Source: Candidatus Krumholzibacteriia bacterium
GTDB taxonomy: Bacteria; Krumholzibacteriota; Krumholzibacteriia; LZORAL124-64-63
Direction of reading: 5' to 3'
NCBI GenBank assembly: GCA_014859985.1
Contig: JACZKN010000047.1
Span: forward strand, 1-25,814
DNA: 25,814 bases
Below, piece by piece: positions 1-7,992 of this stretch (position 1 is its first letter; each line of letters begins with the position of its first letter). A program made the position numbers and the translations under genes. The notes below the pieces were generated by a model. The model did not search any database, had not been told where the DNA came from, and was given only the letters and a program-made list of their open reading frames with translations.

Positions 1-84
1 TCTGTTAACCGCGGGCGATTCAGACAGGCACGGTTCTCGCCTCCCACCCTCGCAAAACCCTTTGCCCCCGCGTCTTATAGCGAC

Positions 85-110
85 AAAAAAAGCAGGCGCC
101 ATGCACCTGC
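85..110 (-). terminator. Rho-independent terminator
   Basis: Read on the minus strand this is an 8-bp stem (GCAGGTGC / GCGCCTGC, one G-U pair) with a 3-nt ATG loop, followed directly by seven T. It would stop transcription coming from the right, where all recognised coding lies on the minus strand. The T-run is present only on that strand. Confidence 0.7.
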
Positions 111-297
111 CCTCTTTTCCCTATCTGAAAAATTTGGCTCGCCGGGTGGGACGATAAAGTGGAAAGTGCAGCCAGGCCCCGGGGTGGCGGCTAATCGGCT
201 TCGCTATAAGGGGTTACGGAACCCGCGTTCCCGTCCGGCCGTCCAGGACGCTCCGGAAAACTCAGACTGGCCCCGGAATTCCGACCCAACACACCCC
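111..297. other. No gene recognised
   Basis: This stretch lies between the terminator and the end of the transposase fragment. I see no coding similarity, repeat or RNA gene in it. It may hold sequence that joined when the IS256 copy was truncated. Confidence 0.4.
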
Positions 298-770
298 CTG
301 ACCTCCTCGAGCACCGCGTCGGTGAGCCGGGAGATCAGGGTCGGCGAGACCTCGACGCCGTACAGCTCCTGCAAATGCGTCTAGATCTCGCAGGTCGTCG
401 TACCGCAGCCGTACAGCCACAGGACCTTCTCGTCGAAGCCCGGCAGGCGTGCCTGGCGCTTGCGGACGAGTTGGGGCTGGAAGTCCCCGTTCCGGTCCCG
501 CGGCACGGCGATCTCGATCTCGCTGTCACCGTCGATGACCCGATTCAATGTCTTGCCGTTACGCGAGTTGTCCGTCCCGCGCCCGTCGCTGGCGTGCTTC
601 TCGTATGTACCCCAGATGCTCGGTCACCTCGGCATCGAGGGCGGTGTTGTACAACCGCTTCTTCAGCTCGTTGACCAGGCCAGAGCCTTCGGGAGCTCCT
701 CGGCGGTCGCGGCCTTGGTCAGCTCCTTGATGAGCTCGTCGATCCGATCCGGTTCCTTTTTCTTGGCCAT
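298..770 (-). pseudogene. IS256/mutator-family transposase fragment, frameshifted
   Basis: From the ATG at 770 the translation begins MAKKKEPDRIDELIKELT, the usual start of IS256-family transposases. It then continues only by changing frame. One frame gives LVNELKKRLYNTALDAEVTEHLGY. The next gives NSRNGKTLNRVIDGDSEIEI, IAVPRDRNGDFQPQLV, GFDEKVLWLYGCGTTTCEI, an in-frame stop, then THLQELYGVEVSPTLISRLT and DAVLEEV. Similarity stops near 298, so about 145 of roughly 400 residues remain and the catalytic DDE core is absent. The sequence upstream of the start (802-818, reading TAACTGTGTAAACAGCC on the minus strand) resembles an IS256-type terminal repeat, though this is weak. With at least one frameshift, one stop and a C-terminal truncation it is a dead remnant. 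Confidence 0.88.
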
Positions 771-848
771 GGGACCCACCTCTGCTGGGAGACTACACCA
801 TGGCTGTTTACACAGTTAGAAATACGCTCTCCGGAAAAGAGAGACGGA

Positions 849-1775
849 CTATTTCAACAGCGTAACTTTCTCGGATAAAATGAACTGCTCTGAGGACGCC
901 ACAACGAAATACAGGCCCGCAGGCAGGACTAGTCCTCTAAGATCGCGCCCATTCCATTCAAAGAAATGTCTATTGGCTCCCGATCGGGTGGCAAACTCAT
1001 ATACGCGCTCGCCCGCCAAATTGAAAATATTGACAGATAAACTCACGTCACGCTCCACAAAGACCTCAATCTTCGTGGATGGATTGAATGGATTGGGGTG
1101 GCAAACTATCTCGTTTCCGTAAACCTCCGGCGGGGCCGGAATGTCACCCCCGTCACCTGCATCAATATCGACGACAGCATTTTCGTACTTGATTCTGATC
1201 TTTTCTATGTCCGCACTAGACAAAGTTGCTTTGTAGTTGGCACCCACCAAATTGCCGTAAGAGTGACAATTGGTATTTGCCAAGAGGGCGGACGACATGG
1301 TGGGATAATCGTCTGCGACGCACGGGCATACGTCATACGCGTGACCAAGGCCGACCGTATGTCCAATCTCGTGGGTAGCAACCGCCTCCCAATCATAGGT
1401 GGTCCAGTCGGAATTCTCGTTCATCCACAATTCGAAGGACGCAATGTAGCCACCATTGGTAGTGAGCCACGGCCGCGCGCAACCAAGATTAGTTGATGCC
1501 GGGCAATCAAACCCATCGGTCATATCCACACATGATGCGCCGTCGTAGTCGGCCATTATTTGATACCCTTGTCCAGAGTATTGGTTCATGTAAGTCAGCC
1601 ACTTTTCGAAATTTGCCTCCCAGTTTTCGTCGGAATCCCAGGTATGATTCGTAAACTCCAAGACACGAAAGTATGGGCCATTAGGCGCCAAATCGGCCTC
1701 CCAAGATACGGCGCGACAATCCACAATTGCTGTACACAGACAAAAAACCACAAGCGCCAAAGCTAGTGCTTTCAT
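849..1775 (-). CDS. Secreted matrixin-like zinc metalloprotease with FlgD-type C-terminal domain
   Basis: A predicted exported zinc endopeptidase of 308 aa. The N-terminus (MKALALALVVFCLCTAIVDC) is a signal peptide. In the middle lies HEIGHTVGLGH, the HExxHxxGxxH zinc motif of metzincins, followed about 20 residues later by YPTMSS, a likely Met-turn. The last 85 residues hold CHPNPFNPSTKIEV, VNIFNLAGERVYEF and LPAGLYFVV, the FlgD-Ig/T9SS-type C-terminal domain often used for export or surface attachment in FCB-type bacteria. The frame is open to 1904, but the ATG at 1775 follows a G-rich ribosome site and begins the signal peptide, so I start there. Its ATG overlaps the stop of the upstream gene by 4 nt (ATGA), which implies translational coupling. 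It is a paralogue of the gene at 3319-4296. The substrate is unknown. Confidence 0.85.
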   Translation of the reverse strand: MKALALALVVFCLCTAIVDCRAVSWEADLAPNGPYFRVLEFTNHTWDSDENWEANFEKWLTYMNQYSGQGYQIMADYDGASCVDMTDGFDCPASTNLGCARPWLTTNGGYIASFELWMNENSDWTTYDWEAVATHEIGHTVGLGHAYDVCPCVADDYPTMSSALLANTNCHSYGNLVGANYKATLSSADIEKIRIKYENAVVDIDAGDGGDIPAPPEVYGNEIVCHPNPFNPSTKIEVFVERDVSLSVNIFNLAGERVYEFATRSGANRHFFEWNGRDLRGLVLPAGLYFVVASSEQFILSEKVTLLK

Positions 1776-2398
1776 CTTGCTGCCCCCCCCGCCGCACCGA
1801 CGGCCTTTGCGATGTTCTGAACGGATATACCGGTCTCTCGGAACGTCCGTTCGATGGCCGTGTACAGGTCCCGCGAAGGCAGATTCTCCATCCCATCGCC
1901 CCATTCAGTCGGAACTTTCGCATCACAAAAATACAGCATACTCTCGCCAGTCACCTGCTTATCAAAGATGTACCGCGCTTGCGAGATCCTATGGACTCCA
2001 CTCCTCCCTTCGCTATCGATATAGTCTTCGAAATACTCAGTAACCAAAAGAACTGTGTCCCCGACTTTCAGCCAGGGCGCATCTGCCATGTTGCCTACAA
2101 GCCAACTTCCACTCTTATCTCTGCTGAACGCGTTCAGACTGTAGGCAACATCTAATGTACCACAGCACGCCTTCAGAATCTCAATTGGCTCAATATTAAC
2201 CCGTGCCATCGACTTCATTAACCCATTGGGTCTCATCACCTCCGCTGTATACACGTCAAGAACTTTGCAGACAAACACCGATTCCGCATCACCTAAGCCG
2301 ATACCGGTACTTACCAGCTCATCTAGATCCCCACACGCGCCTGGCGCTACAACGCCGCAAGAAATCAAGGAAATAACAATGCAGATCACTGAACGCAT
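1772..2398 (-). CDS. Secreted partner protein of the metalloprotease (paralogue of 4293-4961)
   Basis: A 208-aa protein with a signal peptide (MRSVICIVISLISCGVV). The mature part has an early beta-rich segment, SVFVCKVLDVYTAEV, then ARVNIEPIEILKACCG and APWLKVGDTVLLVTEY. This layout (exposed strand, conserved hydrophobic strand, then a G-D-x-hhhh strand) resembles NTR/TIMP-like OB-fold domains, but that is a fold-level guess without a search. The SPWLIVGDTILV segment of the 4293-4961 protein matches APWLKVGDTVLLV here, so the two are paralogues, and each is followed with a 4-nt overlap by a metalloprotease. The start ATG has GGAGGGG close upstream. A role as inhibitor, chaperone or carrier of the protease is inference. 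Confidence 0.75.
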   Translation of the reverse strand: MRSVICIVISLISCGVVAPGACGDLDELVSTGIGLGDAESVFVCKVLDVYTAEVMRPNGLMKSMARVNIEPIEILKACCGTLDVAYSLNAFSRDKSGSWLVGNMADAPWLKVGDTVLLVTEYFEDYIDSEGRSGVHRISQARYIFDKQVTGESMLYFCDAKVPTEWGDGMENLPSRDLYTAIERTFRETGISVQNIAKAVGAAGGAAR

Positions 2399-2483
2399 TT
2401 CACCCCTCCTGTCGACTGTTGTTTTGCACTCTCTCCGGCCGCTCGCCCTCTACTCCTGATGCGCGGCTAGGCGCGGAAGCGGA

Positions 2484-3149
2484 TTACGGCCCGCATGTAG
2501 CACTGAGAGCCGCCGAAAAAATGCCCGCATCAGACATGTTCACAACTCCGTCGAAATTGAAATCTGATCTGTAGTTATATGCGCCATACATGTCTTGCGT
2601 GAAAATGCCGGCATCTGAGTTATTCACCACAAGATCGCCGTTAATGTCTGGGCTGTTAATATACAAATCAATCGTGACGGGACCACAACCACTATCGCAA
2701 TTCGGCGGCGACCAAACTACTTCGACTTTACCGACGGGATTCCCGGCCCCATCGACCGCAGAATGCCCCCCGCCAAATATGGAGAACGCGGCAAGATTGC
2801 ATGGGAGAAACTCGCACGGCGCGTAGTAATCTCCCCCGCCACAGAGCACTACGTTCCCTCCGTTCGCATTAAAGTCGAGTCCACGCCCCAGCCAGTCTAA
2901 TTGACACCCAGTATCCCAAGCATACGGCCGATACGAAAGCAGGGCGAAAACGAGCTCAATACTGCCCGCGACTGCGTCCGCGACCCCCGTTCGCCCATCA
3001 GGGAAAATGCATATAGAATTCGGAAAGACTGAACCCTGGCCTGGCTGCCATTCGTCCAACTGTAAGTTATCAATTAGCAAACACGTATGTGCGTTCGCCG
3101 TTCCCGCAAACATCATAAGTACAAGCGCAATCACCCGTAATTTCCTCAT
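2484..3149 (-). CDS. Secreted protein with C-terminal dockerin-like calcium-binding repeats
   Basis: A 221-aa exported protein. Signal peptide MRKLRVIALVLMMFAGTANA. The body contains several cysteines and glycine-rich stretches and matches no family I recognise. The last 55 residues carry two repeats, DINGDLVVNNSDAGIF and DFNFDGVVNMSDAGIF, with the D-x-N-x-D-x-x-V-N-x-x-D spacing of dockerin type I calcium loops. The ATG at 3149 has AGGAGG nine bases upstream. A TTG three codons earlier directly abuts that site and is rejected. The gene sits between the two protease modules and starts 25 nt after a fragment of terminase gene (3174-3269). Dockerin-like repeats in such phyla often occur outside cellulosomes, so no complex is claimed. 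Confidence 0.75.
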   Translation of the reverse strand: MRKLRVIALVLMMFAGTANAHTCLLIDNLQLDEWQPGQGSVFPNSICIFPDGRTGVADAVAGSIELVFALLSYRPYAWDTGCQLDWLGRGLDFNANGGNVVLCGGGDYYAPCEFLPCNLAAFSIFGGGHSAVDGAGNPVGKVEVVWSPPNCDSGCGPVTIDLYINSPDINGDLVVNNSDAGIFTQDMYGAYNYRSDFNFDGVVNMSDAGIFSAALSATCGP

Positions 3150-3173
3150 TCCCAACAACCTCCTGAATGAATC

Positions 3174-3269
3174 CTATTCCTTTGAGAACGCTTTCATCTG
3201 CCTGTTGGTGTTCTTGAGACGCTCCCGGTCGCCCGTGGACAGCAGCTAGCTGATCGCCGTGTCGAATTC
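3174..3269 (-). pseudogene. Fragment of phage large-terminase gene
   Basis: Read on the minus strand this translates EFDTAIS-stop-LLSTGDRERLKNTN followed by RQMKAFSKE and a stop. The intact terminase at 5700-7979 has EFDSAISQLLSTGDRERLKVTN in the same orientation (about 6310-6400). The match is also clear in DNA over about 80 bases. The internal TAG and the loss of similarity after about 24 codons show it is dead. It ends 25 nt before the start of the dockerin-like gene. It must derive from a second, diverged copy of this terminase family. Confidence 0.8.
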
Positions 3270-3318
3270 ATTGTCCCCTCGCCGAAACTGAGCTGAGAGA
3301 ACAACGATGCGATACAGC

Positions 3319-4296
3319 TTATCGAACAAGCGTAATCTTCCGTACCGCTACCTGTTGTTCCGACTCGGCCCGCACAAAATAGATCCCAGCAGGCGCCTGG
3401 CCCCCGTCTATCGCGCGACCATCCCATTGAATAGTACTAACGCCAGGCTCAAGTACCTTCTTCCCCAAGACCGCAACCTCTCGGCCAGCGACGTCATAAA
3501 CTCCTAACCTTACAAAACTCGATTTTGGCACCGAAACCACTAAGCGAACTCGCGGGTTGAATGGATTTGGGGCAGCCCATACCTCTAGCTGCTCTAAAGG
3601 CATTGGTGCAGCATCGCCATCTTCATCATCCCGATCGTCGTTACGTACGACGCCCTCATACAGTTCTAGAATCGCGGCCAAATCGGCGGTCGCCAGTGAC
3701 CGCGCTAGAGTCGCCGGAACCACATAGCCACATCCTAAAGACAGGCACCAACATGCCCCACTTGACATCGTAGGAAGTTCATCTAGCTGTTCGTTTGCTG
3801 GCAGTTCCATAAAGTCGCCATCCAAGCACGGGTCTTCGCAATGCTCCAGACCAAATGCATGCCCGGCTTCATGTACCATTGCGTCAAAGGCAGAGTTACT
3901 CAACGTTGCACATCCCGAATATTGGTAGCACCACGGCGCATTGCCATTCACTTCAATATAGAATCTCTGTATCCGGTCCCTGCTAAGGTTTAACTGTCGG
4001 AAAGTCCCCATGGTTTGCGTGCTCGTACCGAAGGTAATGTAGTTCGGCGCGGCTGGCTCATCCGCCAAGAATACCTCATAGCTATTCCCGACAGCGTTAA
4101 CGTGATCCTGCACGACAAGAAACGCCGCATCCCACATCGCCCCGTTTCCCGTCCAATTGTACACGGGATTAATTCTGTATTGCAACGGCGACAGAACACC
4201 TACAGTTAGACAAGCGACGTGTTGGGGCGAACAGAGAACGACAGCCACGACTATCCCGACGACGCCAATCATGAACTCTTTACGGCAGAAACTCAC
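3319..4296 (-). CDS. Secreted matrixin-like zinc metalloprotease with FlgD-type C-terminal domain
   Basis: A 325-aa predicted exported metalloprotease, paralogous to the protein of 849-1775. A hydrophobic N-terminal segment (MIGVVGIVVAVVLCSPQHVA) is a signal peptide. HEAGHAFGLEH gives the three zinc histidines and the catalytic glutamate, and LPTMSSGACWC supplies a Met-turn. The C-terminal 90 residues contain AAPNPFNPRVRLVV, LGVYDVAGREVAVL and APAGIYFVRA, the FlgD/T9SS-type domain. I chose the GTG at 4296: GGAGG lies seven bases upstream and the start overlaps the preceding stop by 4 nt (GTGA). The ATG at 4272 is possible but has no clear ribosome site. The acidic run RNDDRDDEDGD (after residue 240) links the protease to its C-terminal domain. 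Confidence 0.85.
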   Translation of the reverse strand: MSFCRKEFMIGVVGIVVAVVLCSPQHVACLTVGVLSPLQYRINPVYNWTGNGAMWDAAFLVVQDHVNAVGNSYEVFLADEPAAPNYITFGTSTQTMGTFRQLNLSRDRIQRFYIEVNGNAPWCYQYSGCATLSNSAFDAMVHEAGHAFGLEHCEDPCLDGDFMELPANEQLDELPTMSSGACWCLSLGCGYVVPATLARSLATADLAAILELYEGVVRNDDRDDEDGDAAPMPLEQLEVWAAPNPFNPRVRLVVSVPKSSFVRLGVYDVAGREVAVLGKKVLEPGVSTIQWDGRAIDGGQAPAGIYFVRAESEQQVAVRKITLVR

Positions 4297-4961
4297 TCCC
4301 GCACCTCCAGCCCCAAAAATTCAACCACAGTCCGCAAACGAAACCCGCTCTTACGGACCACCGTCAAGTAATCGTACGGGTCTGAATAAGGGTCGAATTC
4401 GGCCAAATTGCCCGTCAAATTGGGGTTAAATCTAGCGCTACTTTGCCCGTATACAAAATCTTCCATTCCTGCCTCGCCGTCTTTAAGAAACCCAATATAT
4501 ATCGGCACCATCAGGCCTTGTCTCGGCCCAACCGTTTCCGTAATGAGGCAAACCAGTATGGTATCACCTACTATCAACCATGGACTATCGGGGGATTCCG
4601 ATGCTAAAATCTCCCCCTCTTGATTCCTTGAAAGCACATTAGCGGCATAGAACACAACGCGACCGGTGGTTAGGCCTTCAATAAGAGCTTCACATTCGAG
4701 AGCAACTTGCGCCCATGACCACCGGTTGACCTCCTGAGCCTCTATAGCCACGACCTGACCGTATGCTATAATACCTCCATCTTCAACGCTCTTTGCAACC
4801 CACTCCATATTCGCAGTCTGCCCGCAGTCTGCTTTGTCTACCATCTGCTCGCTAAAGGTCCGCCATTCGATTGTCGCCGCTGCCTGAGCACTACCGCCGC
4901 TGTAGCAGACGCCGGCTAGAGCCAAAACTGCACTGAGGAAAAGTGCTCTATTGTTGTGCAC
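4293..4961 (-). CDS. Secreted partner protein of the metalloprotease (paralogue of 1772-2398)
   Basis: A 222-aa protein starting at GTG with GGGGAGG just upstream. The N-terminus (HNNRALFLSAVLALAGVCYS) is a signal peptide. The segments GGIIAYGQVVAIEAQEV, VALECEALIEGLTTGRVVFY and SPWLIVGDTILVCLI match in order and spacing the equivalent parts of the 1772-2398 protein. The pattern is compatible with an NTR/TIMP-like OB fold but not proof of it. Its stop overlaps the start of the metalloprotease by 4 nt, so the two are probably made in fixed ratio from one message. It is the first gene of the minus-strand run 4961-849. No confident promoter was found upstream. Confidence 0.75.
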   Translation of the reverse strand: MHNNRALFLSAVLALAGVCYSGGSAQAAATIEWRTFSEQMVDKADCGQTANMEWVAKSVEDGGIIAYGQVVAIEAQEVNRWSWAQVALECEALIEGLTTGRVVFYAANVLSRNQEGEILASESPDSPWLIVGDTILVCLITETVGPRQGLMVPIYIGFLKDGEAGMEDFVYGQSSARFNPNLTGNLAEFDPYSDPYDYLTVVRKSGFRLRTVVEFLGLEVRE

Positions 4962-5699
4962 TTCGCCCTCCCCTTTGATTCTCGCCCTTTGAACTTACGC
5001 CGCAATACGTCCCAATTGCAGCTCAAAAAATCAACCAACCAACTTGAACCCACCTCCGTGCATTTCAGCACTATTACATTGTAGCTACATGCAATTTTGT
5101 CGCCCCTTCGCACCACCAATCTTGGGATACGCCTCCACCGAAATTAGAATATTCTCTCAGTCGCATGCCAAAGACAGGTTCGACCTCCGAACCAACCTGG
5201 CCGACTAATCGAATCCGTTTGCGTGTGCAATTCTCATCTAGTTCGCCGCTCCATTTCGCGCTGCGGCGCCAACGCACGTTCAAGGGCCCTTCGCTTACAG
5301 CCGCCGCCGCTTGTCAGATCTCGCGTGGCAGAGCCCGGCAATTCAGCCTCGCATCCACCAGCGGATCGGTTCGGGCCCCAACCGTCCGCTCATTGCTGGC
5401 ACCGCCGGTGGATTAGTTCAGATTCCTTCGCTCGAAGTACTCGTACTATGACAATGCAGGTATGTCGAATTGGTTGCACGGGATTTGAAAGAATTTGTCC
5501 AACCCCACTCCGCGACTCGGCTAAACGATTGTGGGGCTATCAGATACGTCGTGCTCCTATTTTTTGATCTTCTCTTCTGCGCTGCTTCCCGGAGGGTTTT
5601 AGAACCAATCCCCGGCCCAAGTCGCCGGTCGTCGTTGAGAAGCGAGGGCCGGCGTTTCAATTGGCGCGGGCCAAGTTGCGTGCGCGCTTCCACCCCCTA
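4962..5699. other. Long gap without a supported gene
   Basis: About 740 bases separate the protease module from the terminase stop. Open frames exist on both strands (for example 5165-5416 plus and 5418-5693 minus), but none has a good ribosome site plus recognisable protein sequence. A 10-bp palindrome TGTAGCTACA at 5080-5089 lies 119 nt upstream of the 4961 start and could be an operator. The GC-rich part (5240-5420) differs from the AT-richer flanks. The left boundary of the phage-like element should lie here, but I could not find paired attachment sites. Confidence 0.5.
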
Positions 5700-7979
5700 T
5701 CAGATGTACCCCACCACCCCAAACCGCCGCCGAAACGCCCCGTAGAGGTGGTCGAACGCGTGGGCGTAGCGGTAGAAGTCCAGCGCGCCGGTCTCGGTCC
5801 AGCGGTACTTGAGGTCGCCGGAGGTCAGGTCCCGGACCCGGCTGGGGGCCTTGACCTGGGCGTAGAACTCGCCGTTGTCGATGGTCGACGCGGCTTTGGG
5901 CAACCACCACCGGCCCTCCCGGATCTCGTCGTAGGCCGAGTTGAGCAGAAACGTGCGGTCGACGGTCACCGTGCCGGTCCACTTCGGCCACTCGGGTTTG
6001 GACGAGCCGTCATTTAGGAGGTCAGCGATGTACACGTGGCCGTGGTGCGGCTCCTTGCGCCAGCGCTGGACCAGGTGGGGTTCGGGCTGGGCGGAGATGA
6101 TGCAGCCGAGGACATCGTACTGCTTCATCAACCAGTCGAGGTCGTCGAAGTCCTTCACCCGGCCGATGAAGTGGGCCCTACGGACGTGCCGACCTCGCTC
6201 ACCGTCCTCGTCGATCTCCGAGATCACCACGTAGAACGACGACGTGCCCATTGACACGCCCATCGAGCACTGTCGCTTCGGCGGCACCACGCCGAACTCG
6301 TAATCCCGGATGCAGGCGTCAAGCAGCTTGTTGGTGACCTTCAGGCGCTCGCGGTCGCCGGTCGACAGGAGCTGGCTGATCGCCGAGTCGAACTCGTCCA
6401 CGAACGGGAACGGGAGCAGGGCGCACATCAGGGCGTCGGGCCCGTGGTCGTCCTTCTTGACCACCCTGCCTGTCTCGTCGCGGTGGAAGCGCAGGAGCTG
6501 GCGGACCACGACCTGCAAGTGACCGTCGTCGGCGATCTTGATCTTGCCATGTTCAAAGTACCTCGTGAGATTCTCGATGCCCTCGTCCTTGCGCTTGTTG
6601 AAGGGGACGGGCACGGTCTCGAACCCCGCGTTTCTGCAGTCCAGGTTGCCGTAGGAGTTCTCGGCATCGGCGTAGACCATGAAGTCGCCGACCCGGCGGC
6701 GCAGGTCGTCCAGGTAGGCGATCAGCTCGGCGGCGGGACGGGAGTCGAAGATGCGGGCCTCGGGGATGACGACGTGGTCGCCTGCGCGCTCGGCCAGGAC
6801 GGCGACGGCGAACCGGCCCCAGTCGATCCCGACGGCGCGCCTGACCGAGCCAGACGGCCGGATGATGTCACTTAGGGGAGTAACTGCCGCCTGGACCTTT
6901 TCGGGGTCGTAGATCATGCCCGCGGCCTTTGGGCGCTTGCACTCGTGCTCGACCTCCCAGACATCGGTCCCCCGGTTGAGCATCTTGGCCTTGAGCACGT
7001 TGTCGCGGCTGAGGTGGCCGGCCGTGTGCCGGGCCTTGCCGTTGCAGCCGCCGAAGTGCTCGCCGGTCTGCTCGCCGTCGGCATTGTAGTCGGGGACCAC
7101 GTCGGTCAGGGGGCATTCGCGGCGGCAGTAGGCCAGCGCGTCGGGGTCCTGGTCTGACGCCTCCTCAAGGCCCACCCCACACTTGGCCATGCAGTCGTAC
7201 ACGTTCCAGCGGTAGCGCGTGAACCCGCGCTCCTCGGCCAGGTCCCAGGCCTCCTGGAAGAACCCGAACGGGACGTGGAAGGTGGACAGTAGGACGATCG
7301 TAAAGTTGGGCTCCGACAGCACGCCCTGGACGGCGGCCTGCAGCACGCGGCCGATGCGGGCGTCCTCCTGGCAGCTCTCGTCGGCCACGAACCCGGGCGT
7401 GTGCTTGCCGCGGGCGGCCTTCTCGCTGGCCGGGACACAGGACAGGCTTACGCCGTTTTTCAACTGGGTGAGCGACTGGAGCGGGTCTTTCTCGAGTAGC
7501 GCCTCGGCCAACCCGGGCACGCAGAACCAGAACTGGGTGGTGTACTCGTACACCCGCTTGGCCTGTTCGCCCGAGCCCGCCATGTCGATGAACGACTTGT
7601 TGCGGTACACCATCATCAGCCAGATCAGGATGGCGGCAGCCAGCGACCCGCCCCCGCCTCGGGGCTTCCACAAGATGGCCTGCTGGACGCGCTCGTAGAA
7701 CAGGTCGCTCAGGAACTCGAGCATGGGCGGGATCACGACGATCGGGAGCTTGCGGCCGTCTTTTAGGATGAAGAGGTGGTCGCCGATGCAGGAGAGCAGG
7801 CGGGCGTCCTGCTCGTCCCTGGACAGGCCATCCTCCAGGAGGTCGGGCAGGCCGAAGTCGGCGGGGTCAGCGCCCAGCCCGACCTTGTCCATCAGCGAGT
7901 GGGGCGAGGTCAGGACGTGCAGGTCGTCGCCGCCGTCCTCGGCGTGGATGGTCTTGAGTCTTGGTTCGCGCGACACCAC
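5700..7979 (-). CDS. terL: Phage terminase large subunit with two RNase H-like domains
   Basis: A packaging ATPase/nuclease of about 759 aa. The ATPase part has KPRGGGGSLAAA at about residue 105 as the P-loop region and FVADES at about 195 as Walker B. The nuclease part has AVGIDWG (about 380), FMVYADAENSYGN and DDHGPDALMCAL (about 510), retaining the acidic RNase H residues. A second RNase H-like stretch follows: MGVSMGTSSFYVVISEI (about 570), CIISAQPE (about 623) and DFYRYAHAFDH near the end. There the usual first two aspartates are Ser. The frame is open to 8117, but that part overlaps the upstream gene. A double GTG (7979/7976) with GGAGGG seven bases upstream is the better start. Its usual partner terS is 2.2 kb away, separated by inserted genes. 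Confidence 0.88.
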   Translation of the reverse strand: MVSREPRLKTIHAEDGGDDLHVLTSPHSLMDKVGLGADPADFGLPDLLEDGLSRDEQDARLLSCIGDHLFILKDGRKLPIVVIPPMLEFLSDLFYERVQQAILWKPRGGGGSLAAAILIWLMMVYRNKSFIDMAGSGEQAKRVYEYTTQFWFCVPGLAEALLEKDPLQSLTQLKNGVSLSCVPASEKAARGKHTPGFVADESCQEDARIGRVLQAAVQGVLSEPNFTIVLLSTFHVPFGFFQEAWDLAEERGFTRYRWNVYDCMAKCGVGLEEASDQDPDALAYCRRECPLTDVVPDYNADGEQTGEHFGGCNGKARHTAGHLSRDNVLKAKMLNRGTDVWEVEHECKRPKAAGMIYDPEKVQAAVTPLSDIIRPSGSVRRAVGIDWGRFAVAVLAERAGDHVVIPEARIFDSRPAAELIAYLDDLRRRVGDFMVYADAENSYGNLDCRNAGFETVPVPFNKRKDEGIENLTRYFEHGKIKIADDGHLQVVVRQLLRFHRDETGRVVKKDDHGPDALMCALLPFPFVDEFDSAISQLLSTGDRERLKVTNKLLDACIRDYEFGVVPPKRQCSMGVSMGTSSFYVVISEIDEDGERGRHVRRAHFIGRVKDFDDLDWLMKQYDVLGCIISAQPEPHLVQRWRKEPHHGHVYIADLLNDGSSKPEWPKWTGTVTVDRTFLLNSAYDEIREGRWWLPKAASTIDNGEFYAQVKAPSRVRDLTSGDLKYRWTETGALDFYRYAHAFDHLYGAFRRRFGVVGYI

Positions 7980-7992
7980 ATCGATCCCTCCA

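Noticed and set aside
5150..5215. Possible tRNA T-arm (GGTTCGACCTC)
   Set aside because: The stem does not pair and no acceptor or anticodon arm could be built.
5290..5330. RDLTSG in the minus-strand translation, also found in the terminase
   Set aside because: Six residues only. No similarity before or after, so not a further terminase fragment.
5418..5693. Minus-strand frame of 91 codons directly after terL, as portal start
   Set aside because: No recognisable portal sequence and composition unlike the element genes.
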